Assembly: GCA_023262245.1 (NCBI GenBank) | Contig: JALRDC010000117.1 | Span: forward strand, 1-49,822 | DNA length: 49,822 nucleotides | Source of the DNA: Flavobacteriaceae bacterium | GTDB lineage: Bacteria > Bacteroidota > Bacteroidia > Flavobacteriales > Flavobacteriaceae | Direction of reading: 5' to 3' | Shown here: piece by piece, positions 16,906 through 23,951 of the stretch | How the letters are laid out: every line of letters starts with the position of its first letter | Numbering within the stretch: position 1 is the stretch's first letter | Notes under the pieces: model-generated | The model's input: the letters and a program-made list of their open reading frames with translations, nothing else | Told to the model about the DNA's origin: nothing | Databases searched by the model: none | Program-made: the position numbers and the translations under genes

Positions 16906-17902
16906 TATTTGAACTTTTTGGATTTCTAGGAGGGTATTTTTTTGCAAGTTCAGCTATCTGGCGAATGTGTTCTGGGGTAGTACCACAACAGCCCCCAATT
17001 ATGTTAACCACGTCTTGTTTTAAATAAGCCTCAATAAGATCTCTCATTTCTTCGGGAGACTGATCATATGCTCCAAAAGCATTTGGCAGCCCTGCATTAG
17101 GATGAGCGGAAATAAACACATCACTCTGATTGGAAAGTCTTTTGATATAGGGTAATAATTGGTCGGCACCCAAAGCACAATTAAATCCAATACTTAAAAC
17201 AGGATGGTGGCTGAGCGAGATGCGAAAAGCTTCTACTGTTTGTCCGGAAAGTGTTCTTCCACTAGCATCAGTTATCGTCCCGCTAACCATTACGGGTATT
17301 TCAGACTTTTTTTCTGTTTTGATCTCTTGAATAGCATACAAAGCGGCTTTAGCATTGAGGGTGTCGAAAATCGTTTCTACTAAAAGTAAATCAGCTCCTC
17401 CCTCAACCAAACCTAAAGTTTGTTCTTTATAAGCACTTACTAATTCATCAAATTCTACCGCCCTAAATCCAGGATCGTTTACATCTGGTGACATACTGGC
17501 TGTCTTATTTGTAGGGCCTATGGATCCGGCAACATAACGTTTTTGATCGGGAGTTTTTTCTTGATATTCTAAGGTTACTTCCTTAGCTATTTTAGCACTT
17601 TCATAATTTAATTCATAAGCCAAATTTTCCATTTGGTAGTCAGCCATTCCTATAGAGGTAGATGAAAATGTATTGGTTTCTATGATATCGGCACCAGCAT
17701 CTAAATAAGCACGATGAATACCTTTGATAATCTCAGGTTGTGTTATAGAAAGCAAATCATTATTTCCTTTTAAGGTGCAGGGATGATCTTTAAATCGCTG
17801 AGCTCTAAAGTCCTCTTCCTCAAGGGTATGAGTTTGAATCATGGTTCCCATAGCGCCATCTAAAACCAATATTCTTTTCATTAAGTCCCTTTCAATACTC
17901 AT
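16898..17902 (-). CDS. methionine synthase homocysteine-binding subunit (split MetH)
   Basis: A 334-residue homocysteine S-methyltransferase domain, equal to the N-terminal module of MetH. The zinc ligands are visible as the Cys of GFNCALGADQ and the Cys pair of IIGGCCGTTPEH. The N-terminus has LVLDGAMGTMIQ. It must work with the separate folate/cobalamin protein encoded by the next gene, with which it overlaps by 8 bases, so equal production by coupling is likely. Both parts have intact starts and stops, so this is a true split form and not a frameshift; a split MetH is common in Bacteroidota. Confidence 0.92.
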   Translation of the reverse strand: MSIERDLMKRILVLDGAMGTMIQTHTLEEEDFRAQRFKDHPCTLKGNNDLLSITQPEIIKGIHRAYLDAGADIIETNTFSSTSIGMADYQMENLAYELNYESAKIAKEVTLEYQEKTPDQKRYVAGSIGPTNKTASMSPDVNDPGFRAVEFDELVSAYKEQTLGLVEGGADLLLVETIFDTLNAKAALYAIQEIKTEKKSEIPVMVSGTITDASGRTLSGQTVEAFRISLSHHPVLSIGFNCALGADQLLPYIKRLSNQSDVFISAHPNAGLPNAFGAYDQSPEEMRDLIEAYLKQDVVNIIGGCCGTTPEHIRQIAELAKKYPPRNPKSSNND

Positions 17903-17907
17903 CGTTT

Positions 17908-19071
17908 CTAATTTAAAGCGTTTTTTAAATCTTCCCAGATGTCCTCTGGATGTTCTAAGCCTACTGATAACCGAATCATTCCTCCTGTAATCCCCACTGC
18001 TAGTTGATCCTCCTCAGAAAGTTTACTGTGGGTAGTTGATGCAGGATGGGTCACTATGGTTCTTGAATCACCCAGATTGGCGGAGCGAGAACACATTTGA
18101 ATTTTATCGATAAACTTTCGTCCTGCTTCTAGTCCTCCTTTGAGTTCAAAGGAAATGATATTGCCTCCCAATTTCATTTGCTTCTTTGCTAAATCGTATT
18201 GAGGATGAGATTTTAGAAAGGGATATTTAACCCAATTAATTCCCTCTTGCGCTTCCAACAATTGAGCAAGTTGAAATGCGTTTTGACAATGACGATCCAT
18301 ACGAACAGCCAGTGTCTCAAGACTTTTGGATAAAATCCAGGCGTTGAAAGGAGAAAGTGAAGAGCCTGTATTTCTTGCAAACAAATACAACTCGCGAATC
18401 AGTTCTTTTTTCCCTACAGTTACTCCTCCTAAAACACGTCCCTGCCCATCTATAAGTTTGGTTGCTGAATGAATTACCAAATCGGCTCCGTAGCGGATCG
18501 GTTGTTGAAGGTAAGGGGTTGCAAAACAATTATCTACTATAAATAAAAGCTTATGTTTTTTAGCAATTTTACCCAAAACTTCAAGATCCAATACAGCCAA
18601 TCCTGGATTGGTAGGAGATTCGACATAAATGCATTTTGTATTGGGTTGAATCAATTCCTCAACAGTCTCTAGTTGCTCTACAGAAAAATAAGTAGTTGCA
18701 ATCTCCCACCTAGGAAAATACTTAGTAAACAGACTGTGGGTTGAGCCGAAGACTGCACGTGCGGAAAGGAGGTGATCTCCGGCCTTTAAAAAAGTAGCAA
18801 ACGTACTGAAAACTGCTCCCATACCACTAGCAAAAGCAACACCTTCTTCTGCCCCTTCCATCCGGCAAATTTTATCAGTAAACTCTGAGGTGTTGGGATT
18901 GGAAAAGCGACTGTATATATTGCGCTCTTTTTCTTCTGCAAAGGAGGCTCTCATTTCTTCAGCATCCTCAAAAACAAAACTCGATGTAAGATATAAAGGA
19001 CTGGAATGTTCTGAAAAAGTGGACCGATCCATTTGGGTTCGAATCGCTGTTGTTTCAAAATTTGAACTCAT
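17908..19071 (-). CDS. metZ: O-succinylhomoserine sulfhydrylase-type PLP enzyme
   Basis: A 387-residue Cys/Met-metabolism PLP enzyme. The PLP lysine is in VIHSATKLIDGQGRVLGG, a spelling typical of MetZ; FASGMGAVFSTFATFLKAGDH and the terminal NLGDSRTIVTHPASTTHSKL are also characteristic. It makes homocysteine from an activated homoserine and sulfide. The operon also encodes a MetY-type enzyme, so the two may use different acyl donors, or this one may act as a cystathionine synthase/lyase. Start and stop positions show 4-base coupling with osmC upstream and 5 bases to metH(N). Confidence 0.87.
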   Translation of the reverse strand: MSSNFETTAIRTQMDRSTFSEHSSPLYLTSSFVFEDAEEMRASFAEEKERNIYSRFSNPNTSEFTDKICRMEGAEEGVAFASGMGAVFSTFATFLKAGDHLLSARAVFGSTHSLFTKYFPRWEIATTYFSVEQLETVEELIQPNTKCIYVESPTNPGLAVLDLEVLGKIAKKHKLLFIVDNCFATPYLQQPIRYGADLVIHSATKLIDGQGRVLGGVTVGKKELIRELYLFARNTGSSLSPFNAWILSKSLETLAVRMDRHCQNAFQLAQLLEAQEGINWVKYPFLKSHPQYDLAKKQMKLGGNIISFELKGGLEAGRKFIDKIQMCSRSANLGDSRTIVTHPASTTHSKLSEEDQLAVGITGGMIRLSVGLEHPEDIWEDLKNALN

Positions 19072-19493
19072 ATTTCTTTCCCGTTTAAAATGACTTTGTG
19101 ATTAATTTGTGCTGTAGGTTCTAAGGTTTTTGAAACCGAGCAATATTTGTCAAATGACAATTGAGCGGCGCGTTTTGCCTTTTCAGCTGAAAAATCTCCT
19201 TCCAGATAAATTGTGATATCTATTTGGTAAAACAAGGCTGGAACTTCATCTTCATGTCGATGTCCTTGCACTTCCATTTTCAGTACTTTGGGGTTTATTT
19301 TTTGTTTGTTTAGTATGGCAACAATATCAATGCTACTGCAACCTGCAACTCCCATCAACAACAATTCCATAGGGCTTACTCCCTGAACTTCGCCTGTTGT
19401 TTTGGATCGGTTGTCCAAACGGACGCTCATTCCATTTTGATTGGTCACTTCAAAAAGGTAGTCTTCATTAATTCGTTCAAGTGAAACTTGCAT
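19068..19493 (-). CDS. OsmC family protein
   Basis: A 141-residue OsmC/Ohr-fold protein with the two redox cysteines C52 (GVAGCSSIDIV) and C118 (DKYCSVSKTL) and the preceding SPMELLLMG helix. Family members reduce organic hydroperoxides with thiols. Its place inside the methionine operon, coupled by a 4-base overlap to metZ, suggests a role linked to sulfur metabolism, such as handling reactive sulfur or protecting oxidation-prone MetH. That link is inference from position only. Confidence 0.88.
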   Translation of the reverse strand: MQVSLERINEDYLFEVTNQNGMSVRLDNRSKTTGEVQGVSPMELLLMGVAGCSSIDIVAILNKQKINPKVLKMEVQGHRHEDEVPALFYQIDITIYLEGDFSAEKAKRAAQLSFDKYCSVSKTLEPTAQINHKVILNGKEI

Positions 19494-19511
19494 AATTTTT
19501 AGTTTTTGGGT

Positions 19512-20471
19512 TTAAAATATTTTAGATAAGATTCGCGCCATATCATCATTTTCAATTAGAAAAGCGTCGTGTCCATGAAGCGAACTTAGCTCATGGTAAT
19601 AAATGTCATCCTTATGAGGCTTGCTCAATTCAAAGGTTTTTTGATCTTCTGCCGGAGTAAAAAATAAATCGCTATCTATAGCAATCAAATGAATTTTGGC
19701 ACTGATGCTTTTAATAATCTCTAAAGCACTTTTACCTCGACGTTCTATATTAATTGACGCTAACAAATGATTCATCATAATGTAAGCATCTAGCTGAAAA
19801 CGTTTGGCTAGTTTGTCACCGTGATAAATTAACCAGCTTTCAATATTATACCTGTTCTGTTCTTCATTTTTGGTTCTTCCAAAACGAGAATCGAAGGACT
19901 GAGGAGTTCTATAGGTAAGCATTGCATGAATACGTGCATCCTCTAAAGGTTGCTTAGAATTTTTAAGAATTCTTTTTTGTAAATACGTATTGGCCAATAT
20001 CCAATCATTTGCTTTCCAATCTGCAGCAACAGGGACTAAATATTTTGTGATATTGGGTGCTAAAGCAGCCATCTCCCAGGCTATTCCTCCACCAATAGAA
20101 CCTCCTATTAACGCATAGAGTTCCTCTATCCCTAATTCTTTTAGACCTTGAAGAAAAAGAGAAGCAATGTCTCCAGCATGAAAATCTTCTGGTTTAGAAA
20201 ATGTTTGCCCTAAAGTTCCATTTCCCGGGATATTAAACCCAATTACCGTATAGCGTAAAGTATCTATGGTTTTTGCAGGACCAATAATTTCATTCCACCA
20301 TCCATTTTTTCCAGTCAGTTGCGCATCCCCAGTTAAAGAATGATTAACCATCACCACAGGTGCTGTCCCAATTGTCAGTCCAAATTGCTGATAATGCAAA
20401 TCAATTGACGAATAGACAGCACCTGTATGCGTTTTAAAATTGTGAATCGAAATCGTTTTGATCTCTGTCAT
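19512..20471 (-). CDS. metX: homoserine O-acetyltransferase
   Basis: A 319-residue alpha/beta hydrolase-fold acyltransferase that activates homoserine for sulfhydrylation. The nucleophile is Ser125 in LIGGSIGGGIAWE, the acid Asp268 in IDSDLFFTP and the base His301 in LHGHDAFLIE. NHSLTGDA forms the oxyanion region. It is shorter than the usual 350-380-residue MetX, mainly in the lid. Acetyl versus succinyl donor cannot be fixed by eye, but the adjacent metY favours acetyl. It lies 6 bases after metY. Confidence 0.9.
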   Translation of the reverse strand: MTEIKTISIHNFKTHTGAVYSSIDLHYQQFGLTIGTAPVVMVNHSLTGDAQLTGKNGWWNEIIGPAKTIDTLRYTVIGFNIPGNGTLGQTFSKPEDFHAGDIASLFLQGLKELGIEELYALIGGSIGGGIAWEMAALAPNITKYLVPVAADWKANDWILANTYLQKRILKNSKQPLEDARIHAMLTYRTPQSFDSRFGRTKNEEQNRYNIESWLIYHGDKLAKRFQLDAYIMMNHLLASINIERRGKSALEIIKSISAKIHLIAIDSDLFFTPAEDQKTFELSKPHKDDIYYHELSSLHGHDAFLIENDDMARILSKIF

Positions 20472-20477
20472 CTCTAT

Positions 20478-21749
20478 TTAAATCTGGGCAAAGGCGTTTT
20501 CTAAATCCTCAATAAGATCTTTAATGTCTTCAAGTCCAACAGAAAGGCGAATCAAATCCTTTGTTACTCCAGTTGTTTTCTGTGCCTCGTCATCCAATTG
20601 TTGATGCGTTGTACTCGCTGGATGAATAATCAATGATTTAGTATCGCCAATATTGGCTAATAGAGAAAATAACTGGGTGTGATCTGCAACAATTTTTCCG
20701 GCTTCATACCCTTTTTTCAAACCAAATGTTACAATCCCACTTTGACCCTTAGGAAGGTATTGTTGAGCCAGGCTGTTGTACTTTGAGGTCTTGAGGCCAG
20801 GGTAATTTACCCAAGCTACTTCATCTCTCGTAGAAAGCCAAGCAGCGAGTTTTAATGCATTTTCAGAATGCTTCTTCATTCTTATTTCTAAGGTTTCAAT
20901 CCCTTGAATGCTTTGAAAACTGTTAAAAGGACTCGGAGCACTTCCCAAATCGCGAAGTCCTTCAATTCGAACCTTCGCAATAAAAGCAATGTTTCCTAAA
21001 GCTTCGTGATAATTTAAGCCGTGATAACTCGGATTGGGTTCTGTAAATTCTGGAAAATTTCCATTTCCCCAATCAAAAGTTCCAGCGTCTATGATAACCC
21101 CTCCTATGGAAGTTCCATTTCCTGTAAGATACTTAGTCAAAGAGTGGATTACGATATTAGCACCGTGTTCAATCGGATTTAATAAGGCTGGTGAAGCCAC
21201 TGTATTATCCACAACAAAAGGAACTTTTGCCTTTTTAGCAGCAGCAGAAATTGCTTTTAAATCAAGGACGTCCAATTTGGGATTTCCTAAAGATTCTGCG
21301 AAAAATAAACGGGTGTTTGGTGCAACCGCATTTGTAAATTCCTCTGGATTATCGGGATCGACAAAAGTGGTAGTAATACCAAAACGAGGTAAGGTATTGG
21401 CTAATAAATTGTAGGTTCCACCATACAAACTATTTGAAGCTACAATATGATCTCCTGTTTTTAAAATGACCATTAGGGTTGTAGCTATCGCCGCAGTTCC
21501 CGAGGCAGTAGCAACTGCTGCAACCCCGCCTTCCATTGCTGCTAGACGTTGTTCTAAAACATCATTTGTAGGGTTGTTTAGTCGGGTATAAATATATCCT
21601 GGTTCGGCTAAAGAAAATAAATTCGCCGCATGGTCTGAATTATTAAACACATAGGATGTGGTTTGATAAATGGGAACTGCTTGTGTTCCTTGTGTATTTT
21701 TAGCATCATGACCTGCATGTAATGCTTTTGTTGCTACTTGTGTACTCAT
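20478..21749 (-). CDS. metY: O-acetylhomoserine aminocarboxypropyltransferase (sulfhydrylase)
   Basis: A 423-residue PLP enzyme converting O-acetylhomoserine and sulfide into homocysteine. The length, the long insertion around FPEFTEPNPSYHGLNYHEALG, the PLP lysine in VIHSLTKYLTGNGTSIGG and the C-terminal NIGDTKSLIIHPASTTH are typical of MetY and separate it from the shorter MetZ downstream. Its start overlaps the metK stop by 4 bases. Confidence 0.93.
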   Translation of the reverse strand: MSTQVATKALHAGHDAKNTQGTQAVPIYQTTSYVFNNSDHAANLFSLAEPGYIYTRLNNPTNDVLEQRLAAMEGGVAAVATASGTAAIATTLMVILKTGDHIVASNSLYGGTYNLLANTLPRFGITTTFVDPDNPEEFTNAVAPNTRLFFAESLGNPKLDVLDLKAISAAAKKAKVPFVVDNTVASPALLNPIEHGANIVIHSLTKYLTGNGTSIGGVIIDAGTFDWGNGNFPEFTEPNPSYHGLNYHEALGNIAFIAKVRIEGLRDLGSAPSPFNSFQSIQGIETLEIRMKKHSENALKLAAWLSTRDEVAWVNYPGLKTSKYNSLAQQYLPKGQSGIVTFGLKKGYEAGKIVADHTQLFSLLANIGDTKSLIIHPASTTHQQLDDEAQKTTGVTKDLIRLSVGLEDIKDLIEDLENAFAQI

Positions 21750-23002
21750 AATTGAAAGTGATTTTTGATAGTTTCTAAATAATCTAATTTTTCCCAGGTA
21801 AAAAGCTCAATTTCTTTTGAGATTTTTCCATTGTAAGGAGATTCGAATGTTTTTATAATTTTTTGAGGCTGGCGCCCCATATGCCCGTAAGATGCTGTTT
21901 CTAAATACATAGGATTTCGCAACTTAAGTCGCTGTTCGATTGCGTAAGGTTGCATATCAAAGATTTCAGCTGCTTTTTGAGCAATCGCTGCATCATCTAA
22001 AGCTACTTTAGCCGTTCCGTAAGTATTGATAAAAATGGAGGTAGGTTCTACCACCCCTATGGCATAACTCAACTGAACCAAGATTTCATCTGCAACTCCG
22101 GCAGCTACGAGATTTTTTGCCATATGGCGAGCCGCATAAGCCGCACTACGATCTACTTTGCTAGGGTCTTTTCCGCTGAAAGCACCTCCCCCGTGACCTC
22201 CTTTTCCACCGTAGGTATCCACGATAATTTTTCTTCCAGTCAATCCCGTATCGCCATGAGGCCCCCCGATGACAAACTTCCCTGTTGGATTTACATGATA
22301 AGTGATCTCCTCCCCAAAAAGTTTTTGTATTTCAGGGCTTGATTTAGCTACAACCCTGGGGATCAAGATGTTTTTTATATCGTTTTTTATCTGTTGCAAC
22401 ATCGCTTTTTCATCCGTATTAAAGTCGTCGTGTTGCGTAGAAACGACTATAGTGTCTATTCGCAAGGGTTTGTTGTGGTCATCGTATTCGATGGTAACTT
22501 GTGATTTAGCGTCGGGACGTAAATAGGTGATTTCTTTATTTTCTCTTCTTAGATCCGCAAGTTCAATCAATATCTTATGAGATAAATCAAGTGCTAAAGG
22601 AATATAAGTATCCGTCTCTTTGGTGGCGTATCCAAACATGATTCCTTGGTCTCCAGCACCTTGGGCTTCTTTTTCTTCACGATCTACTCCCCTATTGATG
22701 TCTTGAGATTGTTCGTGAATTAAAGAAATTACCCCACAGGAGTCCCCACTAAATTGATAAGCTCCTTGGGTATATCCAATTTTGTTGATGGTTTCTCTTG
22801 CTATGGATTGTACGTCTAGATAGGTAGCACTTTTTACTTCCCCTGCCAAAATGACTTGGCCCGTGGTAACCAGTGTTTCACAAGCTACTTTACTTTCTGG
22901 ATCAAAAGCTAAAAAATTATCAAGCAAGGCATCACTAATTTGATCTGCGATTTTATCTGGATGACCTTCGCTTACAGATTCTGAGGTAAAAAAATATGAC
23001 AT
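21746..23002 (-). CDS. metK: S-adenosylmethionine synthetase
   Basis: A 418-residue methionine adenosyltransferase making SAM from methionine and ATP. Visible are SEGHPDKIADQISDALLD at the start, GAGDQGIMFGYA, the P-loop-like GGKGGHGGGAFSGKD and DRSAAYAARH. It is the first gene of the eight-gene operon, directly behind a SAM-II-like leader, so the end product of the pathway would control it. The ATG at 23002 lies 6 bases past the 3' arm of a 9-base-pair hairpin. Confidence 0.96.
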   Translation of the reverse strand: MSYFFTSESVSEGHPDKIADQISDALLDNFLAFDPESKVACETLVTTGQVILAGEVKSATYLDVQSIARETINKIGYTQGAYQFSGDSCGVISLIHEQSQDINRGVDREEKEAQGAGDQGIMFGYATKETDTYIPLALDLSHKILIELADLRRENKEITYLRPDAKSQVTIEYDDHNKPLRIDTIVVSTQHDDFNTDEKAMLQQIKNDIKNILIPRVVAKSSPEIQKLFGEEITYHVNPTGKFVIGGPHGDTGLTGRKIIVDTYGGKGGHGGGAFSGKDPSKVDRSAAYAARHMAKNLVAAGVADEILVQLSYAIGVVEPTSIFINTYGTAKVALDDAAIAQKAAEIFDMQPYAIEQRLKLRNPMYLETASYGHMGRQPQKIIKTFESPYNGKISKEIELFTWEKLDYLETIKNHFQL

Positions 23003-23008
23003 TTATAA

Positions 23009-23053
23009 GTTGCTTTTACGGAAGGATTCAAACGGTGCGTTTTGAAAAGCAAC
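23009..23053 (-). promoter_or_regulatory. hairpin next to the metK start (possible expression platform)
   Basis: On the minus strand GTTGCTTTT (23053-23045) and AAAAGCAAC (23017-23009) pair perfectly, and the 3' arm ends 6 bases before the metK ATG. Its loop contains AATCCTTCC (23028-23020), which is the exact complement of GGAAGGATT in the aptamer region. The hairpin begins immediately after the aptamer's last helix. It likely limits ribosome access when formed. Confidence 0.65.
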
Positions 23054-23105
23054 ACTGCTTTAGCATTTTTTTTTCGAGGTTTGCAATCAGTCAAATCCTT
23101 CCTCG
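23054..23105 (-). promoter_or_regulatory. SAM-II-like riboswitch aptamer of the met operon
   Basis: On the minus strand: P1 CGAGG (23105-23101) with CCTCG (23079-23075); a loop with GATTTGACTGATTGCA; then an A-rich strand with the SAM-II core AATGCTAAA; and a pseudoknot P2 of ACTG (23091-23088) with CAGT (23057-23054). Order, loop sequences (GAUUU, UUGCA, AUGCUAAA) and topology match the small SAM-II pseudoknot. The aptamer starts about 5 bases after the predicted transcription start, in front of metK. Assignment is by eye; a covariance-model score was not available. Confidence 0.78.
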
Positions 23106-23114
23106 TTTGTGGTA

Positions 23115-23144
23115 CAAAAATACAGCTTTTTTTCAATTTTCAAA
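23115..23144 (-). promoter_or_regulatory. promoter of the metK operon
   Basis: TTTG (23144-23141), an 18-base spacer, and TATTTTTG (23122-23115), a perfect TAnnTTTG. The start would fall near 23110, just before the aptamer's first helix, which supports both calls. Confidence 0.7.
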
Positions 23145-23272
23145 TTTTTGAATAGTAATTTAAAACAACTGATGAATGTTTTTAAAATTTCCTTTTAATG
23201 CCCGCTACTCTTTTATTGTTTAAAAAAAGAAGTTACTTTGCAGTTCCATAAACAAACTATTCAAATAGAATC

Positions 23273-23875
23273 ATGCATATTGCAATTGCAGGAAATATAG
23301 GAGCAGGTAAAACCAGTCTAACCGAACTTCTAGCAAAACATTACGGCTGGGAGGCGCATTTTGAAGATGTTATCGACAATCCTTATCTCGATGATTTTTA
23401 CAATCATATGGAGCGCTGGTCTTTTAATTTACAGATTTACTTCCTTAAAAGTCGTTTCCAGCAATTACTCAAAATTAAAAACGATAAAAAGACCATTGTT
23501 CAAGACCGCACCATTTATGAAGATGCGCACATATTTGCGCCCAACCTCAAAGCGATGGGGCTTATGAACCAGAGGGATTTTAAAAACTACCAAGAGCTTT
23601 TTGATTTGATGGAATCCCTCATCCAGGGACCCGATCTTTTAATCTATCTCCGTAGCAGTATTCCAAACTTGGTCAATAAAATCCACAAACGCGGGCGGGA
23701 ATACGAAAACTCGATCAGCATCGATTATCTGAGTCGTCTTAACGAACGCTATGAAGCCTGGACCTCAACTTATGACAAGGGGAAAATGGTGATTATTGAT
23801 GTCGATAATCTAGATTTTGTAGAAAAGAAAGAGGATCTGAACAGCATTATCTCTGAGATTGATAACGTATTATAA
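23273..23875 (+). CDS. deoxynucleoside kinase
   Basis: A 200-residue dNK-family kinase that phosphorylates salvaged deoxynucleosides with ATP. The P-loop GNIGAGKT is at residues 7-14, the DR motif at D78-R79 (VQDRTIYEDAHIFA), and a lid region with KRGREYENSISIDYL follows. The substrate (deoxyadenosine/deoxyguanosine/deoxycytidine) cannot be fixed. A near-consensus -7 element TTACTTTG (23233-23240) precedes it. It ends before a strong bidirectional terminator. Confidence 0.9.
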   Translation: MHIAIAGNIGAGKTSLTELLAKHYGWEAHFEDVIDNPYLDDFYNHMERWSFNLQIYFLKSRFQQLLKIKNDKKTIVQDRTIYEDAHIFAPNLKAMGLMNQRDFKNYQELFDLMESLIQGPDLLIYLRSSIPNLVNKIHKRGREYENSISIDYLSRLNERYEAWTSTYDKGKMVIIDVDNLDFVEKKEDLNSIISEIDNVL

Positions 23876-23904
23876 AATTTAAAGGATCCACATTTGATTC
23901 CAAA

Positions 23905-23935
23905 AAAAAAGAGGCTGTTTTACAGCCTCTTTTTT
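23905..23935. terminator. bidirectional intrinsic terminator
   Basis: GAGGCTGT (23911-23918), loop TTT, ACAGCCTC (23922-23929), flanked by a run of A on the left and T on the right, which also extends the stem. It can end both the deoxynucleoside kinase transcript (plus) and the hppA transcript (minus), which converge here. Confidence 0.92.
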
Positions 23936-23951
23936 ATATGAGTTTGTAAAC

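Noticed and set aside
16898..16947. Possible frameshift breaking a single metH gene into two
   Set aside because: Both parts have proper starts, stops and domain boundaries, and the ATGATTAA overlap looks like normal coupling. A split MetH is usual in this phylum.
16898..17950. A cobalamin riboswitch before the B12-dependent metH genes
   Set aside because: The gaps between metZ, metH(N) and metH(C) are only a few bases, so no room exists for an aptamer.
23003..23110. A SAM-I (S-box) riboswitch before metK
   Set aside because: The leader is too short and has no S-box core such as the long four-way junction. The pattern fits the small SAM-II pseudoknot instead.
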